Shown: one piece after another, positions 13,042-34,191 of the stretch
Layout of the letters: every line of letters starts with the position of its first letter
How positions within the stretch are numbered: the stretch's first letter is position 1
Assembly: GCF_036324505.1 (NCBI RefSeq)
Contig: NC_086354.1
Span: 7,675,295-7,739,294, forward strand
DNA from: Eleginops maclovinus
Lineage: Eukaryota > Chordata > Actinopteri > Perciformes > Eleginopidae
Direction of reading: 5' to 3'
DNA: 64,000 nucleotides
Notes under the pieces: model-generated
Told to the model about the DNA's origin: nothing
Databases searched by the model: none
The model's input: the letters and a program-made list of their open reading frames with translations, nothing else
Program-made: the position numbers and the translations under genes

Positions 13042-14948
13042 AATTGAAATTTGAAATTACTGTGAAAGTTTTTTTATTTTTAATTCTCCCTGCTAATCGG
13101 GTTTGTATTGAAATGTATTAATTTGATCATTGGGTTGCAAAATTCGAATTTCCAACCAATTAGTGGGTTTTTTACTTCAGGCACATTTAGAACTGCGGTT
13201 ACACTTAGAATCCACAAGGTGTCAGTCACATCACATGACCGGGGCCAGAGCGGAATGACTTTATGCAGTCAAGTATAAACTAGGACTATGAGGTAAATTG
13301 TGCTTTAGTGAGGATACAGCAAAAACTTCCACTATCTCTATATTGGAGAACCTTTCCTTAAATGCCATGTCTAGGGCATTAGCACTGTGGGTTCCTCCAA
13401 GTCAGGTGTGATACCTTTCCTTCATTCTGCTGTAAACACCATAGAGGAAGAAGAGAAGTATCTTGTATGTTCCCTTGTCCCATCTCTCCGGTCTTGACGT
13501 TGATCCTGCAGAGCTCAGCAGTGCTCCTCTGTAATTACAGCCCTATGGTCGCTGAGCAGAACATTTTTCTGCCCTGATGCAACGCAGTGTGTCTGGACTC
13601 TGGGAGGACAAGTGAATCTTTCACCCTGCCATCTCTCTGGCAACAAGAACATTTTCTAACTGAGGAGTTGGAATGAGAACATGGAGAAAGATTCTGTCTT
13701 TCATCTCCAAGTGACTGCTTTATCAAGCAATCATGCAGAGAAAGGCAGATACCAGTGTCTGCGTGTGCTGGGGAGTTAAGAGTTTGAAGTTTAGGGCAAA
13801 GTGATGATGTGTTGGCCAAATTGAAAGTCAGAGGAGATTGTTTGTGGTGAGTCTGAGGACTGTGTGTTGGGGTTATAAAGCAGGACTACGGTTAGGGTGC
13901 AAGTTATTGACAGAAATGTAGGTTAAAAGTTCTGCTACAACCCAGCCACACCTTAATTGTTGCTGATTTGTTCTTCCCAGTGAAACAAGCTGAAACTTAA
14001 ACTTATATAAAGTTTTTTTAGCAAACATTTTTATAAATTCAGCAGACGCAGTTAGTTAAGCATTTTTTCAGACGTAGTACTGTTGACCTGACAAATTCCA
14101 GTACAATATATCTTGCTAATCCTTCAGAGCAAAGTTGGTTTATCACAGATTCTTCCAACCAAAACTGCTTCCTGTTGTCGGTAAACACACTATAAAGTAT
14201 TTCCCGGGATAAACCTGAAGACAAGCTGAAACCTACAGGAAAAACTACACACAGGGTTATTTCAGCCTACTTTAACCAATTCTTTGTGTTTTTAAAAGAA
14301 GAGACATGCACTGAACCAGTGTTTGCCCACTGCCATCTAGTACCGAAACCTTTTTGCTTGGCATTACTGGTATGTGTATCTTGGGCAGAAGACAGAAGTG
14401 ATGTTGCTTGCTAATATCAAGTATATTTATGAACAAAATGAATTAAATCTTATAGTTTGCGACTGGCAGCAACTGGATAAGATCCACGGTTATGGTCTTG
14501 ATAGATTGCACACTACATTGTTGACTGTAAACACCAAATGATTCAGAATCAAACATACCCTGTCCATCTGTTTGTGCTTAAATTAATATTTTTCTCAGCT
14601 TTCGAAAGACCTATCCTTGCCATACAGGAAGAGACTTAATTGAAACCTCTTAGCTTGTATCCATGGTGCTTACTTTTTCCATATGTTATTTATTCACTCA
14701 TTCTATCAAACTGTTAAACCAGAGCCTGTGATTTTTGGAAAGATGCTAATGCTGACAAAGACATTTATGGTTCATTTTACTTGGAGTTTGGCGGTTTTGA
14801 AGGAGCATGCTTATTTTACGCCTTCAATAAGCTATAACTGTAATAAGTTAAATTAATTGTTCGAATCCCTGTTGGCATTTTCATTCGATATTCACTTCAA
14901 AGCTGATGCAAAGTTATAGCATCGCACGGCAAAAGGGGCGAAAATGTG

Positions 14949-15004
14949 CGTGTCCACCCGGGTTTTAATCCGCCAATTAAAAACCCGTGACTAATGTGGA
15001 CACG
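14949..15004. other. 56-nt imperfect inverted repeat (hairpin)
   Basis: The outer arms CGTGTCCAC (14949-14957) and GTGGACACG (14996-15004) are perfect complements. The inner arms CGGGTTTTAAT (14959-14969) and ATTAAAAACCCG (14976-14987) pair with one bulged A. The loop is about six bases. It could be the core of a decayed inverted-repeat transposon or a structured RNA; nothing decides between these. Confidence 0.6.
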
Positions 15005-17485
15005 TTTGTTCCGGGCATGAATGTCAATTTTAACCTTTCCTATGGAGGCTTAAAGCAGGTTTTCCGGTGGGTGAGTAGCTCTTAAGGAGTTTGATTTTGC
15101 TTATTCTACCACTCAACATGCAAAACTGCCTACTGCAACTTCACTCAGGATTCTATTTGGTCAACTCATGACAACAAAGATAGCGCAGATGAAGTATGAC
15201 TAAAAACAATGTTTTCGCATTTGTGGGTGTTTTATAGTAACGCTTGTGCCAGCTGGGATACCTCAGCAGACCAGGTGTGTGTGGTGCAGAGCTCAGGACA
15301 TTTGTGAATGCCTCCATGAACAGCTGAGCACGGCCAGTCTCGTGCTGACGGGTGGGCAGTAAAAGCAATATGTTTTCGCTCTGTAAGCAGTCCGCCTCCT
15401 CTTCACCTCCCCTCCTCGGTGTAACCACATAGGTCTTTGTGTCCAGCATTGCGAGGAACTGAACACAGAGGCCCACAGAGCTCTACTTTCAAAGGCAACC
15501 TCTGATGTGGCCTTTCTGATCTCTGCATGGCTCACTGACGTTGCTCTTACTGACTCTGAGGTTTTTCTTTCTGTCTGAATCCTATTTACCCGCGAGTCCC
15601 CCCACTTGCTCTCACACATGGATACTTATCTTTTCTTTTGTCCTCTGACTGACTTAAAACTGGCCTGCCTCGTGTTCGGAAAGATGATGAAAGACTGCGA
15701 TATCGTGACAGTCAATGTTACCACTCCTTGAAGTTCAAACCTCTCTTGATACATACACACCCTTCCCCCTCCTCTTTTAGTACTCCCCTCTTCCCCCCCC
15801 TTTTCTTTGCGATGACATATATGTGCTTATGGAAACCAGATGTGACTTGTTGCGCTGGAAGAGAGACAGAAAAAGCAAGCATGAGGTTGTTTGATACTTC
15901 ATTAACAGACTGCAGAAGATGAGTGTGTGGGGGGTGCTTAATGTTTCTCTCTTGTGGTATATATATATATTTAGATGCCAGATGAGATGAGATGTGCCCA
16001 GTGTCCTGAGGCCTTTAGCGGAGCAGGGGGGGGTTTCCTTGCGGATACGGCTGGGTCAGCGTGAGGGTAGCTGGGCTTGGAGAGCCTGAATCAGCATCTC
16101 CTTGGGAAACCACGCCATATGAGAAAATGTGGAAAAGAGATAGAAAAAAAGCAACCTAAAGAAGTTGAAATGTCGAGTGTTGAACTTCCTTGCACCTGTG
16201 TTATTTTCTCCCACACAATACCTCTCTCCTCCAACATGCAATAAGAGACTTCTCCCACTGAACCACACCCAATTCAAAATGCAGACATTGTGTTAACTCT
16301 AACAAAGGCAGGCACGTAGGCTATAACAAAGGGGGGCAAACACAGGCAAAACTGCATGGCTAAGAAAACAAAAATCACTAAGCAAACAGTTGGTAAAATA
16401 TACGATGAAACAGAGAAAACTGAGATTGGGACATCTCAGGCTCACAGGAAAAAGTGTAACTAAAGAGAAGTTATTTTCCATGCAAAGCTCTGTGTGGAAC
16501 TACAGCAAATGGAAAAATAAGATGCAGACATAACGGAAAAAGCATTAGGTATTGATCCCGCTCTTTAACAAGCCACAGATAAACCTTGTGTGTGATCGCA
16601 GAAGCTTTAAGAACGTGCAGAGTGTGTGGGTCCATTTCAAGGTCAACGTTTCTCTATTTTAAAACAATGATTGAACAACAAAGCACATGGAAAGATAGCA
16701 GACCTTAATATTCACAGGTGTAACCAATAACCTTAACGATGGCCATTTGTGGTTCACTTTGATGAAGGGATCGTTAGTGTTACTGGTAACACCTGTGCTC
16801 GGGACACATCAGATTATCTGCTGTGAAAAAGTTCATCTTTCATTACTCTTCATTTGACTTGGTCTGCATATCACAGCAGTGTTTATGCTGGCTATTAAAA
16901 CCACAAATGTTCATCTGAACTTTCTATGGCGGTGATTAAAGAAAAAAAAGTATGTATAATTAGAGCTGGGCGGTATGACAAAAACTCATCACGGTTTTTC
17001 ACTTCATCCTGAATGAACATGAGTTCATGAGAAGACAATGCATCCAATATTTTTTGTCAAACCTGTTAAAACCACAAAGGTCATTGTCATGGTTGAGTTA
17101 GGGGGTCATTAAGGTCAGTAGGTTACATTGCCTTCGAGTTGTGAATGTCTGTAGAAAACATCATGGCAATCCATTTTAGAGTCGTTTGGATAGTAAATCA
17201 GCACAAAGGTGGTCGACAGACAGATAAAGATAAGGGCTTTGAGAACAGAACATGTTTTTACCTAAAGCTTGTGTTTCAACTTGCATGTTGTCAGTCTGAA
17301 CATAACTGACATTAGACAGGCACAGAAAGTAAGACAGAAAAAAACTCATTGCCTTATGGGAAGTGTAGAATCCTCTTTGTGAAAGTTTCTGAACTTTATA
17401 AAAGTGCAATTTCTAAGTTTTCAGTTAGATGCTCTTTTGAAGAAGAATATACGTTAACCGTCCCAAAGAGGGGAATTTACATTCT

Positions 17486-17646
17486 GCGCTTGACCCATCC
17501 TAATGTTGGGAGCATTGGGCTGCCATATGTACAGCACCCAGGGAGCAGTGTTGGGAACGGTGCGTTGCTGAGGGACACCTCGTAGCACTTGATCCGATTC
17601 CCAAGCCAAGTCCCTATGGACTCCGCCACCAATGCCCCAGATTTAA
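17486..17646 (-). repeat. tRNA-derived SINE copy A
   Basis: Read on the minus strand this has a tRNA-like head (GGTGGCGGAGTCC), a body GAGGTGTCCCTCAGCAACG then CACTGCTCCCTGGG, and a tail ATGGGTCAAGCGCAGAATG. The same body and tail occur at 17738-17910 and at 52735-52930 in this window, which defines a dispersed family. Confidence 0.75.
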
Positions 17647-17647
17647 G

Positions 17648-17719
17648 GTCTGAACAGGGACATGAACCCAGGACCCTCAGATTCAAAGTCTGATGCTCTA
17701 CCGACTGAGCTATCCAGGC
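17648..17719 (-). pseudogene. tRNA-Lys-like pseudogene or tRNA-derived repeat head
   Basis: On the minus strand a 72-nt sequence starts GCCTGGATAGCTCAGTCGG and folds as a tRNA. The D arm (GCTC/GAGC) and anticodon arm (TCAGA/TCTGA) are perfect. It resembles vertebrate tRNA-Lys, but the anticodon loop reads CTTTGAA (anticodon TTG, Gln) instead of CTTTTAA. The T stem has one mismatch (CTGGG/CCCTG), and the acceptor stem has a C-A mismatch and a G-T wobble. It sits between two SINE copies. The defects argue against a working tRNA; A- and B-box sequences (GGTTCATGTCC) are slightly altered. Confidence 0.7.
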
Positions 17720-17737
17720 TCCAGATCCATGCATTTG

Positions 17738-17910
17738 ACCCATCCTAGTCTTAAGAGCAGTTGGCTGCCATTAGGTACGGCGCCCGGGGAGCAGTGTAGG
17801 GAACAGTGCCTTGCTCAGGGACACCTCCGAAGTACTTGGTCTTCCCGGGACTTGATCTGGTGACTTTCCAGTTCCAAGGTCCCCATGGAATTTGCCACCA
17901 CCGTAAATGA
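17738..17910 (-). repeat. tRNA-derived SINE copy B
   Basis: This is the same family as copy A. On the minus strand it has the head GGTGGTGGCAAATTCCATGG, a decayed B box AGATCAAGTCCC, the body GGTGTCCCTGAGCAAGGCAC and CACTGCTCCCCGGGCGCC, and the tail TAGGATGGGTCAAATGCA. The two copies lie head-to-tail with the tRNA-Lys-like relic between them. Confidence 0.75.
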
Positions 17911-19504
17911 CCGGCGCTCAAAGGATGGTTAGAGGGTCAGATAAACATGAACAAAAAAAAACATCATTCTTTCCTATGTGTGAAAACAAAAGCCAACCAC
18001 ATCAGCTTATCATTCATTTTGTGTAACAGTAAGAGACTTGGACTCAGGAGAGAAATCCCCTGTTCCTGTTTGTTGTATTATTGCTTGGTGCAGGATGTGG
18101 CAAAGCTTTAACTGATGCTAATGAAAACCATGTGTAACCTATATAGACGCTAAGCAGATCCCTAGAAATGCCCCCTTCTACCTTCCCACATCCTAGTTGC
18201 CAGGCAGAGTGCAACACTAGCCTTTTTTCAGTTAATCATTCAGTCATATTTAATGGGAAAATTACTCAGTCTCATCTCTGCGGTTTGTCCTGCAATTGCA
18301 GTATGATGTTCAGCTCAGCTATTATGAGACACAATAGCCAAAAGCAGGACTTCCCCTACTTGGAAGTTTCCATTCATCAGCCAGCGCGTTACACATGCCA
18401 ACTGAAACACAAACACAGGAAATGTCCAGCGCAGAGATTGAAACATAAAAGGAGTTTGTTAATGGTGTCCGCTGACTGGAGTCCAATGACGACAGAGAGA
18501 TGATATTAGTGGATGTGTGGTAAGGCCTTGGCATGGAGGTGCTTTTGTTTGTGAATCAGCTTTTGTTGGAAGTGGACAGTTGCATCAGAACCATGAGTAG
18601 AAACTACCTTTTCATTTTTCTGGGTTAAATGTGAGGGCCAGATGAGTGGAGGAGGCTGGAAGAGGCAATGTGGTGTGGTCTTTTGTCAGGCTTTTGTGAA
18701 AAAAGGAGTGAGTCATTTCACAGACAGTGAAGAAAAGTCTCCAGTTACACACAGAGCAGAGAAAGGAGAGGACTTTTGGAAGAATTATGCTGAGGTGAAT
18801 GTTTTCTTCACTCTGCAGAATCAGCTGGGAAGGACAGAATACAGCAAACAGTGACCCAGGGCTAAGCCACAGAGATAATTTAAGCAAAACGACGCATACT
18901 CAAACCATCTGAGGACAAAGACCACTCCAGAAACGCCAGATTTTTTCTTGACATGTTTTTATTGTGACTTTGATGTAGTAAAAAAGGCTAATTAAACAGA
19001 TCCAAACCACCTCCCATCCCCCCAACGCCCTGTCCCGCTGTGTTACTGGCCAACATGATGCAGTTGGAATTCCAGATGTTGTTCACGGAATTCTGCTCCA
19101 TCTCTGGCATCCAAATGTGAATTAACCCTCCTCACTCCGTCCTCCACCCACAAAAAAGCCTCGTGACTTCTCTCCCCAGCCCAAGCTCTTCAAAACACTG
19201 CTGCTAAGTAGAGACAAATGGGCGCCCTAAATCTTTATGGCACAATAGGAAAATACCTCATCATTTTCATTGTATAACTCCCATTGCCGTAATCATAACA
19301 TATCATAGAGCCCCCCCCCTTCTATTCCGTCTCTTGCATTAAGTCATCTTTACAGTGAGTTAAATGGGTGTTTGTTCATTAGTGGGATCATTAAGGACTA
19401 GAGAGACGCCTAAGTTTGCTGTTTGAGCTTTTATTGGCTCATACTGGATGGGTGTGTACATATGGCAGAGGACAATACACAAATAAAGGCGTTTATAGCT
19501 GTGC

Positions 19505-19730
19505 AAAACATGCATGTGGGCATTTTTGTATTGCTATACTTGTGAGGACCTGCATCGACCACAGTTAAATCACCAAAAAAAGTTTAACCACTTCCCTGCT
19601 TATCAAACCCTAAATCCAAAACCTCTGCATTGAAGAAAAGAATACGTCAGTTTTCTCATCCTCCTACTCTTGTGAAGGATTGTTGGTCCTCATAAGTATG
19701 GAAACACAAGAAACACACACACACACTCTT
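19505..19730. mobile_element. Short MITE-like element with TGAGGACC ends and CA tail
   Basis: The left end TTGCTATACTTGTGAGGACC and the right end GGTCCTCATAAGTATGGAAA are imperfect inverted repeats of about 20 bases. The interior is about 140 bp and includes CCCTAAATCC-type sequence. It is followed by a short (CA)n run. I recognise the TTGTGAGGACC / GGTCCTCA pair as recurrent in teleost genomes. No coding capacity. Confidence 0.55.
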
Positions 19731-20141
19731 AAACTGTATAGCTGAGATATGTTTTCCTGCTGTGCAGCAACAGCTTTACACAATCTTCTTCCTCCCTGTT
19801 TCTACTTAAGCTTTGGATCCAGTCCGCGTTTTCCGATCCAGTTTGTGGACTGCCAGTTTCCGAGCCCCAGTAACGCACAGTGGTGCAGTCGGGGAGCAAG
19901 AAACCTGGAGGTCCAGGAAGACTGGATACGACTAAACGGATGACTGATGTGAGCAATATTCGAGATAAAGTCCAGGTGATAGCTGGATTATATGACAGCA
20001 GAAAGTGAAACTACGACTGCATTAAAGGGAGTGAGTTGCTCTAGTTCAGCTCAAAGCAGTTGACAGGATGTTGGCGCAAACAGCAAAAAGTGAATTAACT
20101 ACTAAGTCAAAATCAAAGCACAGAAAGTCATTTGAAATTAC

Positions 20142-21241
20142 TTTATTTTGTAAGAAAAGCTTGAAAATATAAGTGGTTAAGAGCACACAAACAATGTTAT
20201 TGAGAAAACTAAATCATCATCAGTATGACTAGTATCATTATCATTGTTGTTAATCTACGTATAACCCCTGATTAGTAATGTAGCACCATGATTTGAAACC
20301 GTAAACAAGTACAATGACAAAAAGGAGTCATTTTCAGATCTTCAATTTATTTTCATTTGAAATGGATTCAAGGTAAAAAAAAAAAAAGACAATCAAGTTT
20401 CAAGAATACATAACCCCCTTCCCCATTCACATATAAAATTAAGGCCACTTTCAAAACTGTATGTCACTGTCCAGCAGGACTTTTTAATGACAATGTACAA
20501 AAACACATTCTTTACAAGTAGGACAACAACAATAATAATAGTATTAATCATAATAATAATGACAACATCATTTATAATAATCAGCACTAAAGACAATGAT
20601 ATAAAAAAGGAAAAGACAGTCGTATTTATTGCTTTACTCTCATGAGTGAAACTCATGCTTCATAAGGACTTAAGCTTTGGTTTTGTTTCCCTTTTATGGC
20701 CTGTACTGGCTCTGACATGTTACTTTAATGGAAGATTAGGGAAAACAATGACTATGCCATTGTGGTTTCCAAATACTGTATGTGTGCTAATGTGACTTTG
20801 TGCAACAAGGGGTAAGAAAGAGCGATAAAACACTCTTTGATACTTGAAGGAACATGCTAGTATGGGCGTCATGGAGATGCAGGTTTGAAGCAGGAATTCA
20901 CAAGGACGCAAACACTGACCACTGACATAAACTAAAAATAAGACATTGAAAAAAGCTAAAACAAACAGCAAAGAGCTGGCGTCAGTAACCACGAGGAGTG
21001 AGGCCGAGACAGAAGGGAGGGAAAAAAACTGGAAAGATGGAATGGTTGAGAGATAGAGCAAAAGGAAACTGGCAGTGGTACGAATATTTTAAAATGCGAG
21101 TCTTGTGCTTATCCTTCTGCTCTTTCTCCAGTGTTATCTCTTTCTCTTCTGCTCTCGTTATCTGCGTTCAACATTTCCTTCCACTTTTTTTCTCCTTCCT
21201 TTCCTCTCTTTCCCTCCTCTCTCCTTCCCCTTCTACTCCGT
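20142..21241 (-). other. mmp14: mmp14 3' UTR with candidate polyA signals
   Basis: Downstream of the mmp14 stop on the minus strand, AATAAA hexamers occur at 20346-20351 and 20142-20147 (read as TTTATT on the plus strand). Either would give a 3' UTR of 0.9-1.1 kb. The interval is AT-rich and has no splice-bounded open frame. Which signal is used cannot be told from sequence. Confidence 0.5.
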
Positions 21242-31503
<10,262 letters not shown>

Positions 31504-32110
31504 CACTCGACTCTCCAAAAAAACAATTCAAAAACGCAAAGATCTTCCTGTAACTGTTTGCGCAATCTTCACTTTGATATTTGTCAAAACATTGTGAAAA
31601 ACGTATCCCATAAATGAAAAACGGCACGACCAAGATAGCCTTTGCGCAAAGCTCAACACGTCTTTCCAGAAGACGTGCGTCTCTACAAAGTGTATCTTAA
31701 GTTACCTAAACCACGAGAGGTATTTGTCCAGTCTGTGCATTTTTCTCGCGTTTTGAGAAAGTTTTACCAAATAATCAGACGTTTTCAGGAGCAGGAAGTC
31801 TGAAGGAGGGGCTCGGGAGCTGCAGCCTGTGCGTGTTTTATGTCCAAATGGAGCTTGCGCTTTGTTCCAGATGTTGCAACCGAATTTGTTTTCGTGAGGC
31901 AGTCTTGACTCCTCGCTGTCCTGTCTTCTCTATCCTCTAGTCGGCTTATTTTTGATCACCTCTCCTCTTCCCCTCTATCACCGCTGCAGACGTGGTAGTC
32001 GATACTCCCCGGAGACTTTAGCTGGAAAGCAGAGGGTTGTAAACCTCCCCCTCCCAAATCCGCCCGCCCCTCTCTGACATAGAGGGCTGGAATCAACTTA
32101 GTGACCTTCG
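31504..32110 (-). promoter_or_regulatory. mmp14: mmp14 5' UTR and probable TATA-less promoter
   Basis: This is the region directly upstream of the mmp14 start codon. Around 32045-32075 the minus strand reads AGAGGGGCGGGCGGATTTGG followed by GGGAGGGGGAGG, a GC box and an overlapping G-rich (Sp1/Egr-like) site. Mammalian MMP14 is known to have a TATA-less, Sp1/Egr1-dependent promoter, which fits. The transcription start cannot be placed from sequence. Confidence 0.4.
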
Positions 32111-33149
32111 CATTTGGCTTGGCAGGGTTTGATTTTACCCTTCAGGCTGTGATTAAATGCCTTTAATGCTCCATAGGAATGCATGAAGCCGTTTTTTTCT
32201 TGCAAGTTATTGACAAAGCAGGCAGCTAAAAAGTACTTGAAGCAGAAAATAGTTCATTTGAATGTGCGTTCTTTTTTCGGGTATCAATACAGTTATTTCA
32301 CCCCATGAAAAAAATCGTAAAATGAATCGGTTTGTTTGTGTACCACCTTCAAAAAATGTTGCCCTTGCACTTTACAGCACAATACTATATTGTTAAGATA
32401 TTATTTGTATTGTGTTGAACTGTCAAGGTTTTAAGCTTAGGAAATTCATTAAAAGCTGCTTTTATCGGAGTATGTTTTATACTTAACAGATGAATACTGT
32501 ATCTCACTGATTCTTAATGAGTCCTCCTCAAAAAGGCCCAACAGCAAACATTTGTCTTGAAAGGGGAATTGCGCCCTCTAATGCACACATTGCACATACA
32601 TTTAAATACTTACATGAAATATAAGATCTTATTATACATCTATTCATGACAATGACCTCTATATACTTTTTGATTTATTTAGGAGGAAAACACAAATTAA
32701 AACTGTATCTTTGCAACGACATCTTGGTTTGGTCCCAGATAACAGGCTGTGTGTTCTTTGGAATGCATGTGGTAACACTCATTTGTTCGTTTTAATGGCA
32801 GCTATGGGTTGCACATGGCATAGGCTGCTGTGGGCATGTTGCCTATGTGTGTGCACTTGCATTCAGAGACATATTTTGTATAGAGTCAAATGTTTAAGAC
32901 AGTAGATGTTTCTTTTACCAACCTTATGTGCGCTCATACTGTAGCTCAGCTGCTGTGTTGGCCACTGCTAAGGAAAGACAGCTGGCCTCCTTCACTCCCC
33001 TTGGTTGATGTGACACAAGAGAGGGTAGCTTTGATTGTATTGGTTGAGAAAATAAGATCAGTGACGTGTGACTAATGGCTGTCATGAGTAGACAAACAAG
33101 GCATGATTACGTGGAAATTAAATCAGTACACCAATTACAGCAGGATATT
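32111..33149. other. Intergenic spacer between mmp14 promoter and sall2 3' end
   Basis: About 1 kb of AT-rich sequence with no splice-bounded open frame and no repeat that I recognise. It separates the upstream side of mmp14 from the 3' side of sall2; both genes are on the minus strand. Confidence 0.55.
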
Positions 33150-34191
33150 TTTTTTTTTCCCAAATATTTTTAATATGGAGATACTGAAACAGCTTACAAC
33201 AAACAGACATAGAATTTTGATATACAGCAACTCAAAGTTTTAGTAACTGAAAAAGTGTTACAGATATTACTTTTTGGACCAAACAACAATCATAGAATTC
33301 ACAAACTAAAGTTCAAAGGTCACACACAAGACCATGTCCTTACTGGGTTCACAAACACTGCTGCTGTGCTTCTTGTAAATTACAATGACATGAGGAGTTT
33401 ATCTGAACCACAAGATGGGGGACAAAAGACGTAATATTAGCCACAGAAACACATTCAGTGTGTTGGCCTTTTGTGCTCTTGCAAAAAACGTTGCTTTCTT
33501 AATTTCCTTATTTATATTAGTTCCTTCTGTGCTTGAGGGAAAGAATGCTATGATAATGCATAATATAAAACAGACCTAGGTCGAGAAGCACTTGCAAGAA
33601 ATCATATTTTGGTTAGCTTGAGCCTCCTTTGGTGCCAGTTGGATCCGATTTGGTACATGGCACAACAAGACAAGTACCGAAATGTGTACATACTGACCCA
33701 AAATTATTTTGAAACTGTTCTTTTAGTGTAGGTTATTTATTTTTTCAACCCTATCTATATGTGCCTGGGAAGGTAAAACAAAGAGCACCCTAAAATTATT
33801 CGACCCAGGTTTTGATATTAAACATTGATACAACAGTGATGCTCTTCTTTCTTTTTTTGTTAGAATGTGCAACAAATTATTATCAACTTCAACCGGAAAA
33901 GAAAGTGTCACTTTTTTTTAATCAAATCCAGCAAAATCTGAACTTTGTTACTTCTTATTATTTTTTATCTTTATTTATACATAAGCTGTCTTTTTTTGTT
34001 TTTCTTACACAAGACCAAGCTGGTCAAACCACAACTTTCACATACAAACATATTACTATGACTATGAACCTGACAGGCTACTCGAAATGTGTTATGGAAG
34101 GAGTACTATGCTAATTTTCATACAGTTTCACCAAAAGGTAACCATTGTTTGAAAACAGCCAAACATTATTCAGCCATCACGCTGAACTGAG
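33150..34191 (-). other. sall2: Probable sall2 3' UTR
   Basis: The interval is AT-rich with minus-strand AATAAA hexamers at 33970-33975 and 33736-33741 (TTTATT on the plus strand), and ATTAAA-like sequence near 33165. No coding frame with splice sites is seen. The end of the transcript is uncertain by several hundred bases. Confidence 0.4.

Larger units (their letters stand above)
13061..20141. other. Intergenic region between acin1 and mmp14 (tail-to-tail)
   Basis: About 7 kb separate the convergent 3' ends of acin1 and mmp14. I see no open frames with plausible splice sites. It holds a hairpin (14949-15004), SINE copies with a tRNA-Lys-like relic (17486-17910) and a MITE-like element (19505-19730). 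A short AGAGCTGGGCGGTATGAC phrase near 16964 resembles a teleost repeat end. Non-coding RNA cannot be excluded. Confidence 0.6.

Noticed and set aside
17648..17719. Functional tRNA-Gln(TTG) gene
   Set aside because: The body resembles tRNA-Lys, stems contain mismatches, and it is embedded between SINE copies, so a pseudogene or repeat head is more likely.
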